Source of the DNA: an uncultured Paracoccaceae bacterium
GTDB taxonomy: Bacteria; Pseudomonadota; Alphaproteobacteria; Rhodobacterales; Rhodobacteraceae
DNA length: 61,233 nt
Reading direction: 5' to 3'
NCBI GenBank assembly: GCA_947500055.1
Contig: CANMQO010000002.1
Location: 628,181-689,413 of the forward strand
Positions 29,473-39,182 of the stretch are shown here, one piece after another. The position numbers and the translations under genes are program-made. Numbering within the stretch: position 1 is the stretch's first letter; the number at the start of each line of letters is the position of its first letter. The notes under the pieces are model-generated. The model made no database searches. It worked only from the letters and a program-made list of their open reading frames with translations, and was not told where the DNA came from.

Positions 29473-30753
29473 CTACTTGCCTATGCAGAAACTGCTGAAT
29501 ATCTCATCAAGGATATCTTCTACATCAACACGCCCGACAAGACTATCCACAGACCTGATCGCACGCCAAATATGCTCAGCTGTAATTTCAGCCAATCCAT
29601 GATCGTTTTCCAGCTTCACCAGGGCTTCCTCCAGTTCAGCTTCGCCGCGTTCCAATGCGATCCGGTGCCTCTCTCTTATCGCGACGCCTACAGATCCGAC
29701 CTGATCCGACAATCTCTCTCCGATCATCGCAACCAGCCGGTCTACACCATGGCCCGTCAATCCCGAGACCGCCAGATCATCATGCGACGCCAAATCAGCC
29801 TTGGCCCGCACAACTATCGTTCGATGATCAATATCCTGTGGTGCCTCGTCGTAGATATCCAACATATAGATACATAGATCAGCCTGCTCCGCCCGTTCAC
29901 GCGCCCGGATAACACCAAGGTTTTCAACAAGATCATCGGTTTCCCGCAAACCAGCTGTATCGAGAAGGGTTACCGGAATGCCGTCCACATCCATCCTGAC
30001 CTCGATCACATCACGCGTCGTTCCTGCGATCTCAGAGGTAATCGCCACATCCCGACGCGCCAGTCTGTTCAGCAAGGTCGACTTGCCCACGTTCGGCTTT
30101 CCGATAATTGCAACTTCAAAACCCTCGCGGACCCGTTCGGCTGCCCGAACCCCGGTCAGTTCGGTCCGCATTTGCAACTTCACCCGACCAAGAAGTTCAG
30201 CAACCTCTGGTACAACATCAACCGGTACCTCTTCGTCGACAAAATCAATCGTCGCTTCCAACAGGGCAACCGCCCTGATCAGATCGACACGCCAGACATC
30301 CACAAGCGCACCCAACGCACCAGAGAAGACACGCATTGCCTGTTTGCGCTGATACTCCGTTTCTGCATCGATCAGATCTGCCAGACCTTCGACCTGCGCC
30401 AGATCCAACCGTCCATTGTCAAGCGCGCGCCGGGTGAATTCCCCCGCCTCCGCCGGGCGCATCCGATCATCAGCCCCGAGCCTGCGCGTCACCGCTGCGA
30501 CAATCGCCGGACTACCATGCAGGTGCAATTCGATCACCGGTTCACCAGTAAAGCTGTGACCAGCCGGAAACTGAAGAACAAGCGCCTCATCCAACAAGGC
30601 GCCGTCTGTGTCACGAATATGCCGAATGCCACGGCTTTCAGGTACAGAATCCATTAATTCGGCGGCACAATTCACCGCCTCGATACCGGAGATGCGAATG
30701 ATCGCAACGCCGGCACGGCCCTTGGCCGTTGCTAAGGCAAAAATCGTCTGCAT
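29473..30753 (-). CDS. mnmE: tRNA modification GTPase MnmE (TrmE)
   Basis: A 426-residue GTPase, partner of MnmG. The N-terminal formyl-tetrahydrofolate-binding domain ([10 protein letters not shown]) is followed by a G domain with GKPNVGKST (G1), TTRDVIE (G2) and DTAGLRET (G3). The C-terminus ends FCIGK, retaining the conserved CxGK cysteine. It is slightly shorter than the roughly 450 residues of E. coli. It lies between rho and mnmG on the same strand, with 31 bases separating it from rho. Confidence 0.96.
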   Translation of the reverse strand: MQTIFALATAKGRAGVAIIRISGIEAVNCAAELMDSVPESRGIRHIRDTDGALLDEALVLQFPAGHSFTGEPVIELHLHGSPAIVAAVTRRLGADDRMRPAEAGEFTRRALDNGRLDLAQVEGLADLIDAETEYQRKQAMRVFSGALGALVDVWRVDLIRAVALLEATIDFVDEEVPVDVVPEVAELLGRVKLQMRTELTGVRAAERVREGFEVAIIGKPNVGKSTLLNRLARRDVAITSEIAGTTRDVIEVRMDVDGIPVTLLDTAGLRETDDLVENLGVIRARERAEQADLCIYMLDIYDEAPQDIDHRTIVVRAKADLASHDDLAVSGLTGHGVDRLVAMIGERLSDQVGSVGVAIRERHRIALERGEAELEEALVKLENDHGLAEITAEHIWRAIRSVDSLVGRVDVEDILDEIFSSFCIGK

Positions 30754-30784
30754 GTCATTAACCCATTGTTAAAAAACAATAAGT

Positions 30785-32056
30785 TTAGGTGTTCATGGAA
30801 TCGAAGAAATCGGAATTTGTCTTCGTCTGCTTGAGCTTACCCAAGAGGAACTCGATCGCGTCGGTCGTCCCCATCGGGTTCAGAATGCGGCGCAGCACAT
30901 AGGTTTTCGCCAGATCGCCCTTATCAACCAGCAGCTCTTCTTTTCGCGTGCCGGACTTCAGAATATCCATCGCCGGGAAGACGCGTTTATCGGCCACTTT
31001 CCGATCCAGAACGATTTCACTGTTACCGGTGCCTTTGAATTCTTCAAAGATAACCTCGTCCATCCTCGAACCTGTATCGATCAGCGCTGTGGCAATGATC
31101 GTCAGTGAACCACCTTCTTCAATATTCCGTGCCGCACCAAAGAAGCGCTTTGGTCGTTGCAGCGCGTTTGCGTCCACACCACCGGTCAATACTTTACCGG
31201 ACGACGGAACAGTCGTGTTGAACGCCCGTCCCAACCGGGTAATCGAATCGAGCAGAATCACAACATCGCGCTTATGTTCAACCAGTCGCTTGGCCTTTTC
31301 GATCACCATCTCGGATACCGCAACGTGGCGTGTCGCCGGTTCGTCAAAAGTGGAAGACACAACCTCGCCCTTCACTGACCGCTGCATGTCCGTCACTTCT
31401 TCTGGGCGTTCATCAATCAGCAAGACGATCAGATAGCATTCCGGGTGGTTTTTCTCGATCGAGTTGGCAATGTTCTGAAGTAGAACTGTTTTACCCGTCC
31501 GCGGCGGCGCAACGATCAGGGATCGCTGGCCTTTTCCGATGGGTGCCACCAGGTCAATGATCCGCGCCGACCGATCCTTGATCGTTGGGTCTTCAACTTC
31601 CATGTTCAGCCGCTCATCAGGGTAAAGCGGCGTCAGGTTATCAAATGCAACTTTGTGCTTGGCCCGCTCCGGCTCCTCAAAGTTGATCCGTTCAACCGAT
31701 GTCAGCGCAAAGTAACGCTCTGTATCATTCGGCTCTTTCATCACACCTTCAACGGTGTCACCGGTCCGCAGTGAATGCTGCCGGATCATGTCGGGTGAGA
31801 CATAAATATCATCCGGGCCCGGCAGGTAATTCGCCTCTGGTGAACGCAGGAAACCAAACCCGTCCTGAAGCACTTCCAGAACGCCATCACCACCAATAAT
31901 CCACTCTTCGTCCGCCCGTTCCTTCAGAATGGCGAACATCATGTCACCTTTCCGCATGGTCGAGGCGTTTTCGATCTCAAGCTCTTCGGCGAGCGACAAA
32001 AGATCCTTGGGGCTTTGCGCCTTCAGATCGGCAAGGTTCAGACGGTGTTGTGACAT
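30785..32056 (-). CDS. rho: Transcription termination factor Rho
   Basis: A 423-residue hexameric RNA helicase that ends transcription at Rho-dependent sites. Order: N-terminal helical domain with [12 protein letters not shown], an RNA-binding cold-shock-like domain with [22 protein letters not shown], then the RecA-like motor with P-loop APPRTGKT and Walker [18 protein letters not shown] chose the ATG at 32056 because the protein then begins [12 protein letters not shown], as in relatives; ATG 32068 and GTG 32089 are alternatives. It is downstream of hemJ on the same strand. Confidence 0.96.
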   Translation of the reverse strand: MSQHRLNLADLKAQSPKDLLSLAEELEIENASTMRKGDMMFAILKERADEEWIIGGDGVLEVLQDGFGFLRSPEANYLPGPDDIYVSPDMIRQHSLRTGDTVEGVMKEPNDTERYFALTSVERINFEEPERAKHKVAFDNLTPLYPDERLNMEVEDPTIKDRSARIIDLVAPIGKGQRSLIVAPPRTGKTVLLQNIANSIEKNHPECYLIVLLIDERPEEVTDMQRSVKGEVVSSTFDEPATRHVAVSEMVIEKAKRLVEHKRDVVILLDSITRLGRAFNTTVPSSGKVLTGGVDANALQRPKRFFGAARNIEEGGSLTIIATALIDTGSRMDEVIFEEFKGTGNSEIVLDRKVADKRVFPAMDILKSGTRKEELLVDKGDLAKTYVLRRILNPMGTTDAIEFLLGKLKQTKTNSDFFDSMNT

Positions 32057-32175
32057 CAATAAATCCATGGCCAGTCTGGCGACCGGCACTTCTTCGATCA
32101 GGAATGGAAAATTGCTATCCCGGACGGGTAGCGCAACGACACTTAGGCAAGTGGGGGCCCGGAGTCAATCATTGA

Positions 32176-32625
32176 CTAGAATGGCCGCACCACAACCGCA
32201 ATCACAATGACAAACATCAGAACGGTCGGTACTTCATTGGCCAACCTATATGTTCGACCTGATCGTGTATTTTTGCCGGCTGCAAATTCCTTGCGACGTG
32301 CTGCCATCCAGCCATGTGACCCACTCATCAGGATCACTGCAAGCAGCTTCACCCAAGACCAAACCGAACCCCAGTCAAATGCACCAAGACCAATCATAAT
32401 CAATCCGGCAATCCATGCCACAATCATTGCCGGGTTCATGATGACGCGAAGCAGCTTTGCTTCCATGATCTGAAATGTCTGATCCAGATCGGATCCGACG
32501 CTCGCCCGTTCAGCGTGATAAACAAACAATCGCGGTAGGTAAAACAGCCCCGCCATCCAGGCGATCACGGCCATGATATGGACCGCCTTGATCCAGGGAT
32601 AAATCAGATGCAGGAACTCAATCAT
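32176..32625 (-). CDS. hemJ: Protoporphyrinogen oxidase HemJ
   Basis: A 149-residue inner-membrane protein with four membrane segments. The N-terminus (WIKAVHIMAVIAWMAGLFYLPRLFVYH) carries the conserved histidines of HemJ, the oxygen-independent-type protoporphyrinogen IX oxidase of many alphaproteobacteria. HemJ makes protoporphyrin IX for heme (and bacteriochlorophyll where present). It is the last leftward gene before the putative origin and is followed by rho. The hemE gene, which borders the origin in Caulobacter, is not here. Confidence 0.92.
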   Translation of the reverse strand: MIEFLHLIYPWIKAVHIMAVIAWMAGLFYLPRLFVYHAERASVGSDLDQTFQIMEAKLLRVIMNPAMIVAWIAGLIMIGLGAFDWGSVWSWVKLLAVILMSGSHGWMAARRKEFAAGKNTRSGRTYRLANEVPTVLMFVIVIAVVVRPF

Positions 32626-33031
32626 CAGATGACACTTTCTTAGTCTGTTCTCTCACTAATAAATATTTAAAGAAAGAAAAGATGTTGTTGTTTGTAGCCC
32701 AGGGATTTTCTGTGAATTTCTTTTTTATCCTCAGATTTATCCAGAGCAGAAGCCGGCCTGCGAACGCCAAGCCAGAGTTGTGGTTCCAAGAAGATTACTT
32801 TAAAAACAAAGATATAAATAGGATATGGAAAAGGTGGTCCCGATATATTGGTGTCTTGACATCTATCATATTGCTGATTCTTCCACACCCCCAACTTGTT
32901 CTTACCCACGGTGGAAAACTCTGGCCAAACCTGCGCATAAAGATGCATCGTTCCACATGGCTGGCAGATGACGATATGCTCACCTTCTTACACCCAAATC
33001 CATACTCCGTTTTCTCCAAAAGGTTATCCAC
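32626..33031. other. Putative chromosomal replication origin (oriC)
   Basis: A 406 bp gap without a credible gene, clearly richer in A+T than its surroundings. Leftward genes (hemJ to parB) and rightward genes (maf to dnaQ) diverge from it. A perfect DnaA box TTATCCACA lies at 33024-33032, with one-mismatch boxes TTATCCTCA (32725-32733) and TTATCCAGA (32737-32745) and a two-mismatch TTACCCACG (32902-32910). AT-rich blocks near 32655-32690 and 32798-32825 could be the unwinding element. Nearby parS sites and parAB fit. Function is inferred, not shown. Confidence 0.7.
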
Positions 33032-33032
33032 A
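33024..33032 (+). promoter_or_regulatory. DnaA box
   Basis: TTATCCACA, an exact match to the classical DnaA-binding consensus. Its last base is the A of the maf start codon, so DnaA binding here could also affect maf expression. Confidence 0.75.
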
Positions 33033-33631
33033 TGACCGAGAAGATCATACTCGCATCAGGCTCCGAAATTCGTGCGCAGCTTCTGCAGAACGCTGCCATA
33101 GATTTCACCATTAAGACAGCCCGCGTGGATGAGGATGCGATCAAACAATCGCTGATGGCCGAAGATGCCTCGCCCAGGGATATTGCCGACGCGTTGGCTG
33201 AAATGAAGGCGCAACGGGTCAGCGCAAAACATCCGGAGGCCCTGGTGATTGGCTGCGACCAGGTGCTTGCCCTGGGCCGCCACATCTTTAACAAACCAGC
33301 GGATCCGGAAGAAGCATTTGCCCAACTGAAATCCTTGGCAGGCCAAAAGCATCAGCTTCTGTCCGCCGCTGTCATCTATCACGACGCGAAACCCGTCTGG
33401 CGCCATGTCGGCGTGGTCCGTCTTTTGATGCGAGAAGTATCGGATGCGTATCTGCGTGACTATGTCGACCGCAACTGGTCAAGTATCCGATATGCTGTCG
33501 GGGCCTATAAGTTGGAGGAAGAAGGAGTGCGACTTTTTGCACGCATCGAGGGAGACTATTTCAACGTTCTTGGTCTGCCTCTGATTGAACTCTTGTCATA
33601 CCTGACACTTCGCGGAACATTGCCATCATGA
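33032..33631 (+). CDS. maf: Maf-family nucleotide pyrophosphatase
   Basis: A 199-residue Maf/HAM1-like protein. LASGSEIRAQLL at residues 5-16 and EALVIGCDQVL (the catalytic Asp region) match the family, which hydrolyses dTTP/UTP or modified nucleotides such as m7GTP. Subtype cannot be fixed from sequence by eye. It is the first rightward gene from the putative origin, followed by aroE with a four-base overlap. Confidence 0.9.
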   Translation: MTEKIILASGSEIRAQLLQNAAIDFTIKTARVDEDAIKQSLMAEDASPRDIADALAEMKAQRVSAKHPEALVIGCDQVLALGRHIFNKPADPEEAFAQLKSLAGQKHQLLSAAVIYHDAKPVWRHVGVVRLLMREVSDAYLRDYVDRNWSSIRYAVGAYKLEEEGVRLFARIEGDYFNVLGLPLIELLSYLTLRGTLPS

Positions 33632-34455
33632 CAGATTTTCCCCGCGCTGCCGTTATTGGCAATCCGATCAGCCATTCGCTTTCTCCCAAATTGCATGGTC
33701 ATTGGCTAAAGCAATACGGCTTGCAGGGCGAATATACGGCGATCCATGTCACCGAAGATCAACTGGAAAGCACCTTGCGCCGCCTGCCGGAACAGGGATT
33801 TGTTGGAATCAATGTGACGATCCCGCACAAGGTGGATGTATTAAGATATGCTGATCAGGTAACAGACCGGGCCACCCTGATCGGTGCAGCCAATACGATC
33901 ACGTTCAAGCAAGATGGCACTGTTTTGGCCGATAATACAGATGGTTACGGCTTTATTGCCAACTTGCGGCAGGGCGCCCCGGAGTGGGATGCGAAGCGTG
34001 GACCGGCTGCGATTTTTGGGGCGGGCGGTGCAGCACGCGCGATTATCGTGGCTTTGGCAGATGCAGGTGTTCCCGAGATTCTTTTGTCAAACAGAACACG
34101 TCCCAAGGCAGAGGCATTGAAGGCCGAGTTTGGTACCCGGATTCAGGTTGTCGATTGGGTGCAGGCCGGCACAATGCTGGAAACCGCGATGACAGTCGTG
34201 AACACCACATCGCTGGGGATGGCCGGCGCGCAACCTTTCAAGGTTGATATGGCTGCCTTGCGGCCCGATGCTGTTGTCACTGACATTGTCTACAAACCGT
34301 TGCAGACTGATTTCCTGAAAGCCGCCAACGCCAAAGGCTGTGTCACGGTGGATGGTTTGGGCATGTTGTTGCATCAGGGCGTGCCGGGGTTTGAGCGTTG
34401 GTTCGGTCAACGCCCGGTCGTTGATGATGCAACCCGCATGGCCGTATTGGCGTGA
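33628..34455 (+). CDS. aroE: Shikimate dehydrogenase (NADP+)
   Basis: A 275-residue enzyme of the shikimate pathway that reduces 3-dehydroshikimate. Substrate-binding [16 protein letters not shown], catalytic lysine in [16 protein letters not shown], and the nucleotide-binding GAGGAARAI are intact. The ATG overlaps the maf stop, and its own TGA overlaps the GTG of coaE. The maf-aroE-coaE-dnaQ run is a known alphaproteobacterial origin-proximal operon. Confidence 0.96.
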   Translation: MTDFPRAAVIGNPISHSLSPKLHGHWLKQYGLQGEYTAIHVTEDQLESTLRRLPEQGFVGINVTIPHKVDVLRYADQVTDRATLIGAANTITFKQDGTVLADNTDGYGFIANLRQGAPEWDAKRGPAAIFGAGGAARAIIVALADAGVPEILLSNRTRPKAEALKAEFGTRIQVVDWVQAGTMLETAMTVVNTTSLGMAGAQPFKVDMAALRPDAVVTDIVYKPLQTDFLKAANAKGCVTVDGLGMLLHQGVPGFERWFGQRPVVDDATRMAVLA

Positions 34456-35042
34456 CACATCTGTTAGGTTTGACCGGCTCAATCGGTATGGGCAAATCGA
34501 CAACGGCGCAGATGTTCCGCGATGCGGGTGTCCCGGTTTGGGATGCCGATGCCACAGTGCATCAGTTGTATGAAAATGGCGGCGCCGCCGTCGCCCCAAT
34601 GGGCAGGGCGTTTCCCGATGCGATTGTTGACGGCCATGTTTCACGTGCTGCCCTAAAACAGGTGATCGCCGGTGACCCAAACGCACTGAACAGGATCGAA
34701 GCGATTGTTCACCCCTTGGTCGCAGAGAGCCGCGCTGCGTTTATTGCCGAACATGACGCGCCGCTTTTGCTGTTTGATATTCCGCTGCTTTTTGAAACAG
34801 GCGCGGAGGAATGGTTGGATTCGGTGCTGGTTGTCTCGGCTCCACCTGAGATCCAGCGCAGCCGGGTTCTTGAGCGCCCCGGCATGACAGAAGAACAGTT
34901 TGACGTTATATTGGCGCGTCAAGTGCCGGATGCAGAAAAACGTCGTCGCGCAGATCATGTGATTGAGACGATCACACTGGACGGCACCCGCGCGGCGGTG
35001 CAAAATCTAATCTCTCAAATCAGAGGTCAGACAGATGCGTGA
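34452..35042 (+). CDS. coaE: Dephospho-CoA kinase
   Basis: A 196-residue P-loop kinase for the last step of CoA synthesis. The P-loop [12 protein letters not shown] is at residues 6-17, and [12 protein letters not shown] and [10 protein letters not shown] are family motifs. The start is GTG at 34452 overlapping the aroE stop (GTGA). The 3' end overlaps dnaQ by eight bases. Confidence 0.95.
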   Translation: MTHLLGLTGSIGMGKSTTAQMFRDAGVPVWDADATVHQLYENGGAAVAPMGRAFPDAIVDGHVSRAALKQVIAGDPNALNRIEAIVHPLVAESRAAFIAEHDAPLLLFDIPLLFETGAEEWLDSVLVVSAPPEIQRSRVLERPGMTEEQFDVILARQVPDAEKRRRADHVIETITLDGTRAAVQNLISQIRGQTDA

Positions 35043-35766
35043 GGTCGTGCTTGATACCGAGACAACCGGGTTTGAACCCTTTGAGGGCGATCGCATTGTC
35101 GAAATTGGGGCGATCGAACTGATCGGGCATGTACCCACTGGCCGCACCTATCATCAATATATCAACCCCAAGCGGTCGATGCCGGCTGAGGCGTTTTCTG
35201 TGCATGGGATTGGGCCGGATCTGCTTGAACCGCCGCAAGAACCGAAGCCGGGTCAGGAAACATTGCGTGACAAGCCGGTTTTCGCGGATATCGCGCAGGC
35301 GTTTGTGGATTTTGTCGGTGATGCAAAGCTGATCATCCATAACGCAGCCTTTGACATGAAGTTCCTGAATGCCGAATTGGGGTGGGTGAACCGCCCCTTG
35401 CTACCGATGGATCAGGCGTTGGATACGCTGGCGATTGCCCGGCGCAGGTTTCCAGGTTCGCCTGCGTCATTGGATGCGCTTTGCCGTCGGTTCGGGATCG
35501 ACAACTCGTCCCGTACCTTGCACGGCGCGCTGCTGGACAGCGAAATTCTGGCCGAGGTGTATCTGGAACTGATCGGCGGACGTCAGCCGGATTTTGCATT
35601 GGCCGCTGACACACGGTCGACGTCTGATGCCTCTGCGGTTGATGACTGGCGTCCAGTGCCGCGCCCAGAACCCTTGCCATCGCGTATCCGGGAAAAAGAA
35701 GCCGCCGCCCATGCTGCCTTTATCGACAGTTTGGGCGACGGCGCGTTGTGGAAGAAACTGGGCTGA
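35035..35766 (+). CDS. dnaQ: DNA polymerase III epsilon subunit (proofreading exonuclease)
   Basis: A 243-residue DEDDh 3'-5' exonuclease. Exo [12 protein letters not shown] (Asp7 and Glu9 region), Exo [16 protein letters not shown], and Exo [12 protein letters not shown] are all present. The C-terminal tail, ending [11 protein letters not shown], is the segment that typically contacts the alpha subunit. It is the last gene of the maf-aroE-coaE-dnaQ operon and ends two bases from the convergent secB. Confidence 0.95.
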   Translation: MREVVLDTETTGFEPFEGDRIVEIGAIELIGHVPTGRTYHQYINPKRSMPAEAFSVHGIGPDLLEPPQEPKPGQETLRDKPVFADIAQAFVDFVGDAKLIIHNAAFDMKFLNAELGWVNRPLLPMDQALDTLAIARRRFPGSPASLDALCRRFGIDNSSRTLHGALLDSEILAEVYLELIGGRQPDFALAADTRSTSDASAVDDWRPVPRPEPLPSRIREKEAAAHAAFIDSLGDGALWKKLG

Positions 35767-35768
35767 AC

Positions 35769-36266
35769 CTAGTTTGCTTTGGCTTTTTCGGTTTCTGCCC
35801 GGCGGGCCAGTTCGCTGCGATAAAGTGCAAGGAAATCAATTGTTTCGAGATTCAGCGGTGGGAAACCACCATCGCGTGTCACGTCGCTGACGATCCGCCG
35901 CAGGAATGGGAATGTGATCCGCGGGCATTCGATCAGAAGATAAGGGTGCATCTGCTCTTCTGGCACGCCTTCGACATGGAACACACCGGCATATTCGATT
36001 TCCAGAACGAAAAGCGGCTCGCCCTTTTCCTTGGTCTTGCTGGTGATATTCAGCTTTGTGATGATCTCAAACTGGTTGTCAGCTGTGCGCTTGCGGGCAT
36101 CAAGATTGACCTGCACCTGAATTTCTGGCTGCGCGTCGCCCTGAACACCTTTCTGGGCCAGAATATTTTCGAACGACATGTCGCGAATATACTGAGCCAG
36201 AACACGGCTGGTGACCTGCGGTTGTTGTGGTTTTTCTGCGCCGTTTTCAGCGGGTGCATCAGACAT
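35769..36266 (-). CDS. secB: Protein-export chaperone SecB
   Basis: A 165-residue tetrameric cytosolic chaperone that keeps preproteins export-competent and hands them to SecA. The core from about residue 20 shows the family pattern (RDMSFENILAQKG, FVLEIEYAGVFHVEGV, ECPRITFPFLRRIVSDVTRDGGFPPLNLETIDF). The acidic N-terminal extension is typical of alphaproteobacteria. The spacer to fxsA is 63 bases. Confidence 0.95.
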   Translation of the reverse strand: MSDAPAENGAEKPQQPQVTSRVLAQYIRDMSFENILAQKGVQGDAQPEIQVQVNLDARKRTADNQFEIITKLNITSKTKEKGEPLFVLEIEYAGVFHVEGVPEEQMHPYLLIECPRITFPFLRRIVSDVTRDGGFPPLNLETIDFLALYRSELARRAETEKAKAN

Positions 36267-36329
36267 TAGGAATTGCTCCGGTTGGATTAGATTGGGTCGC
36301 CGTGTTCCTAACAGTCAATCACGCAAGGC

Positions 36330-36803
36330 TCAATGCTGCGTCCAGCCAGATGTCGGATGCGTTGGTTTTTTGTCTGGTGTCACATCTTTGAATTCAGCGT
36401 CGACCACCCGATCCCCTGGTTCCGTCCGGGGTTGTTGCCCCATCGAAAAGCTTTGTACCTTGATCCGGGACCGCGCCCACAAAAATGCCGCCCGCCGCAC
36501 CCGCGGCACCAAAAGCGACAGACCCACCACGTCGGTAAAGAAACCCGGTGTCAAAAGGAGTGCCCCCGCAAACAAGATCATCGCCCCGTTCGCCAATGGT
36601 TCCGTCGGATCACGCAACTCAGAGAAGGACTGCTGCAAATTTCCAAGTTCTCGCAACCCTTGTGCCCGCACCAGATATGACCCCGCTATCGCTGTCATCA
36701 GCACGATCAGCAGTGTCCACCAGACCCCGATCAGCCCGCCAACCTGAATAAACAGAGCGATTTCGATCATCGGGACCGCAATAAAAGCGAGTAACAGCCA
36801 CAT
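36330..36803 (-). CDS. fxsA: FxsA family membrane protein
   Basis: A 157-residue inner-membrane protein. The N-terminus MWLLLAFIAVPMIEIALFI, the GGLIGVWWTLLIVLMTAIAGSYLVRAQG stretch and LLLTPGFFTDVVGLSLLVPRVR match FxsA, whose overproduction in E. coli blocks F-plasmid exclusion of phage T7. The physiological role is not established. Divergent from the Tim44-like gene. Confidence 0.9.
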   Translation of the reverse strand: MWLLLAFIAVPMIEIALFIQVGGLIGVWWTLLIVLMTAIAGSYLVRAQGLRELGNLQQSFSELRDPTEPLANGAMILFAGALLLTPGFFTDVVGLSLLVPRVRRAAFLWARSRIKVQSFSMGQQPRTEPGDRVVDAEFKDVTPDKKPTHPTSGWTQH

Positions 36804-36828
36804 GGGGATGCCTTTCGTAACTTGTTTG

Positions 36829-36887
36829 GGGGTAAGGTGGACTTGGCCTTACCCCTGACCTACATAAGGTTCGACTGGGTAATTACC
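36829..36887. promoter_or_regulatory. Two inverted repeats between divergent fxsA and Tim44-like gene
   Basis: GGGGTAAGG (36829-36837) and CCTTACCCC (36847-36855) form a perfect 9 bp inverted repeat with a nine-base loop. A perfect palindrome GGTAATTACC follows at 36878-36887. Both contain GGTAA/TTACC half-sites, as expected for sites of one dimeric regulator. No regulator is known to me; the assignment is inference. Confidence 0.4.
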
Positions 36888-36913
36888 ATGCCCAACCCTG
36901 AAATGAGGTCGCC

Positions 36914-37573
36914 ATGAACTCTCCGATTATCCAGCTTCTTGTCCTTGCTGGCATTGCAATCTTCCTGATCCTGCGGTTGCGCGGTGTTTTGGGTACCCGC
37001 GAGGGCTATGAAAAGCCAGCAGTGACCCGGCCGGATAGTGACCGGCGCAGGAAGCCGGAATTTGATGTGATCGAGGGGGGCCCTGATCTGGATATCACCG
37101 ATCACGTCGCCGAGGATTCAGATAATGCCAAGGCGCTGGCCGCGATGAAGCGTGTTGATCCAACCTTCAACGTTGGCGAATTTCTGGGCGGTGCCCGGGG
37201 TGCGTATGAAATGATCCTGATGGCTTTTGAGAAGGGCGATCTGGATACGGTTGTCCCTTTCATTTCCGAGGATGTATATGAGGCGTTTGCGACGGTCGTT
37301 GACGACCGCCAGCGCAAGGGCCTGTCGATTGAGGCCAATTTCATTGGCATCAGCGATATGTCGCTGGTTGAGGCAGAGTTTGATGAAGCCACCAATGATG
37401 CCGATATTTCCGTGCGCTTCAAAAGCGAGATGACATCGGTTGTTCGTGACAACGCCGGCGATGTGATTGAAGGTAGCGACACCGAGATCAAGCGCCAACG
37501 GGATGTCTGGACATTCTCGCGCAAGATGGATTCAGAAGATCCGAACTGGCGGCTTATCGCGACCGGCGAATGA
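36914..37573 (+). CDS. Tim44/TimA-like membrane-anchored protein
   Basis: A 219-residue protein with one N-terminal membrane segment (about 5-24) and a soluble Tim44-like domain (FNVGEFLGGARGAYEMILMAFEKGDLDTVVPFISEDVYEAF). This domain in bacteria is thought to face the periplasm and in Caulobacter has been linked to the inner membrane (TimA). It overlaps mltA by four bases, so the two are translated together and may act in the same compartment. Confidence 0.88.
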   Translation: MNSPIIQLLVLAGIAIFLILRLRGVLGTREGYEKPAVTRPDSDRRRKPEFDVIEGGPDLDITDHVAEDSDNAKALAAMKRVDPTFNVGEFLGGARGAYEMILMAFEKGDLDTVVPFISEDVYEAFATVVDDRQRKGLSIEANFIGISDMSLVEAEFDEATNDADISVRFKSEMTSVVRDNAGDVIEGSDTEIKRQRDVWTFSRKMDSEDPNWRLIATGE

Positions 37574-38601
37574 GCCGGAGTTGGTTTGGTGGTCTATGGC
37601 TTTCCCTGACGATGGCAGGCAGTGCGATGTCCGAACCAACATATACCCAGCTTCCGTTCGAGGAATTGACCGGCTGGGCGGCTGATGATCATCAGGCCGC
37701 GCTTGATGTTTTTCTGAATACATGTGGCGATATCCGCGATCCGCGCTGGGAGATCCTGTGTGAACATGCCCGTCGCGGCCCAGATCCGCGTGGATTCTTT
37801 GAAAAGTTCTTTCGTCCGGTCCTGATTGAGGATGGTGAACCCATGCTGTTCACCGGGTATTTTGAACCGGAACTGCCGGGCGCGCGAGAAAGGGGCAATG
37901 ATTATCAGTATCCCATCTACGCGGTGCCGGATGATCTGATCCCGGGTGAGCCTTATTTCACCCGTCGCGAAATTGATGAGGATCAACCGCTGCGTGGCAA
38001 GGGGCTGGAGCTTGCCTGGCTGACCGATCCTGTTGATCTGTTCTTTCTACAGGTGCAGGGGTCTGGCCGCGTTCGGCTACCCGACGGGTCGATGATGCGC
38101 GTCGGTTACGGTGGCAAGAACGGTCGCAACTATTCATCCGTGGGCCGTGTGCTTGTGGAACGCGGTATTTTTGAACCGCATCAGGTGTCTGCCGCTGTGA
38201 TCCGCAATTGGGTTCGTGAAAACCGCAAGGAGGGCCGCGCGCTATTATGGGAAAACGAAAGTTATGTTTTCTTTCGTGAAGTGAGCGAGGTGCCCGCTGA
38301 TCTGGGTCCGCTCGGTGCGATGAACAGATCAATCACGGAAGGCCGCACGATTGCTGTTGATCCAGATTTTGTGACGCTGGGCGCGCCGGTCTGGATCGAA
38401 AAGCAGGGCGCGGAGCCGATGAACCGTTTGATGGTGGCGCAGGATACCGGGTCAGCGATCAAAGGAGCGCAGCGCGCTGACATATTTTTTGGCACCGGTG
38501 CTGATGCGGGCCGCACTGCGGGCCAGATCAAGGATGCGGGCCGCATGGTGGTGTTGATGCCGTCCACAATGGCCCATCAGCTTGTGGTGGCGAACCGCTG
38601 A
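37570..38601 (+). CDS. mltA: Membrane-bound lytic transglycosylase MltA
   Basis: A 343-residue peptidoglycan-cleaving enzyme that forms 1,6-anhydromuropeptides. The MltA domain (LFTGYFEPEL..., FFLQVQGSGRVRLPDGSMMRVGYGGKNGRNYSSVG) and the C-terminal 3D domain (RTIAVDPDFVTLGAPVWI, AQDTGSAIKGAQRADIFFGTG) with catalytic Asp are visible. A signal peptide is present at the N-terminus without a convincing lipobox. Overlaps the Tim44-like gene (ATGA) and the Smr gene (TGATG). Confidence 0.93.
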   Translation: MSRSWFGGLWLSLTMAGSAMSEPTYTQLPFEELTGWAADDHQAALDVFLNTCGDIRDPRWEILCEHARRGPDPRGFFEKFFRPVLIEDGEPMLFTGYFEPELPGARERGNDYQYPIYAVPDDLIPGEPYFTRREIDEDQPLRGKGLELAWLTDPVDLFFLQVQGSGRVRLPDGSMMRVGYGGKNGRNYSSVGRVLVERGIFEPHQVSAAVIRNWVRENRKEGRALLWENESYVFFREVSEVPADLGPLGAMNRSITEGRTIAVDPDFVTLGAPVWIEKQGAEPMNRLMVAQDTGSAIKGAQRADIFFGTGADAGRTAGQIKDAGRMVVLMPSTMAHQLVVANR

Positions 38602-39182
38602 TGCGCCGTCCGCGTCATCTGTCGGCTGAGGAAAAGGCGTTGTGGGATCGTGTCGCCGAACGCACAACGCCCATGGATCCGAAACGAAAGCGCGATGAGC
38701 CGACTATATCCCAGCCGGCCAAACCAAAGCCAAAGAAAGCCCCCGTAGACCGGTTTGAAATGGGTGGATCCGGCAGCCCGCGCCGATCTGATGATCTGCT
38801 GCCCCCAATTAATGACCGCCTGTCATCAGCACCTGTGAATATGGATCACAAGTCATTTGGCAAGATGAAGCGTGGCAAGCTGAAGCCCGAGGCCCGGATC
38901 GATTTGCATGGCATGACCATGGCAGAGGCGCATCCTGAACTGATGGCTTTTATCCTCGGGTCGCAATCACTGGGCCGGCGTCTGGTTCTGGTGATCACGG
39001 GTAAGGGCAAGGATCGTGATGATGGTGGTCCGATCCCGACCCGCCATGGGGTGTTGCGTCATCAGGTGCCGCAATGGCTGGCCCTGCCGCCTTTGTCACA
39101 GGCAATCCTGCAAGTGACCCCGGCGCATATGCGCCATGGCGGCCATGGGGCCTATTACGTTTACCTACGCAAGCGCCGTTAG
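38601..39182 (+). CDS. Smr-domain DNA/RNA endonuclease-like protein
   Basis: A 193-residue protein. After a charged, flexible N-terminal 85 residues, the Smr domain shows LKPEARIDLHGMTMAEAHPEL, VLVITGKGKDRDDGG and a C-terminal GGHGAYYVYLRKR, matching stand-alone Smr proteins (DLHG and TGKG-type motifs). Such domains nick DNA or RNA; the role in alphaproteobacteria is not known. Coupled to mltA by overlap. Its last 18 bases overlap the convergent MFS gene. Confidence 0.88.
   Translation: MRRPRHLSAEEKALWDRVAERTTPMDPKRKRDEPTISQPAKPKPKKAPVDRFEMGGSGSPRRSDDLLPPINDRLSSAPVNMDHKSFGKMKRGKLKPEARIDLHGMTMAEAHPELMAFILGSQSLGRRLVLVITGKGKDRDDGGPIPTRHGVLRHQVPQWLALPPLSQAILQVTPAHMRHGGHGAYYVYLRKRR

Noticed and set aside
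30765..30780. ATTGTT/AACAAT hairpin between rho and mnmE
   Set aside because: The stem is only A-T pairs plus one G-C, and it lies within an operon; too weak to call a terminator.
32667..33035. Two opposed reading frames of 93 and 117 codons in the hemJ-maf gap
   Set aside because: They overlap each other, have odd composition rich in K, Q, W and F, no ribosome binding site and no family resemblance. An origin region explains the gap better.
34637..34652. parS-like sequence TGTTTCACGTGCTGCC in coaE
   Set aside because: Only 12 of 16 bases match; the right half-site is lost, so ParB binding is unlikely compared with the two perfect sites.
36267..36310. TTAGGAA ... TTCCTAA repeat in the secB-fxsA spacer
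   Set aside because: A 7 bp repeat with a loop of about 30 bases and no T-run is likely chance.
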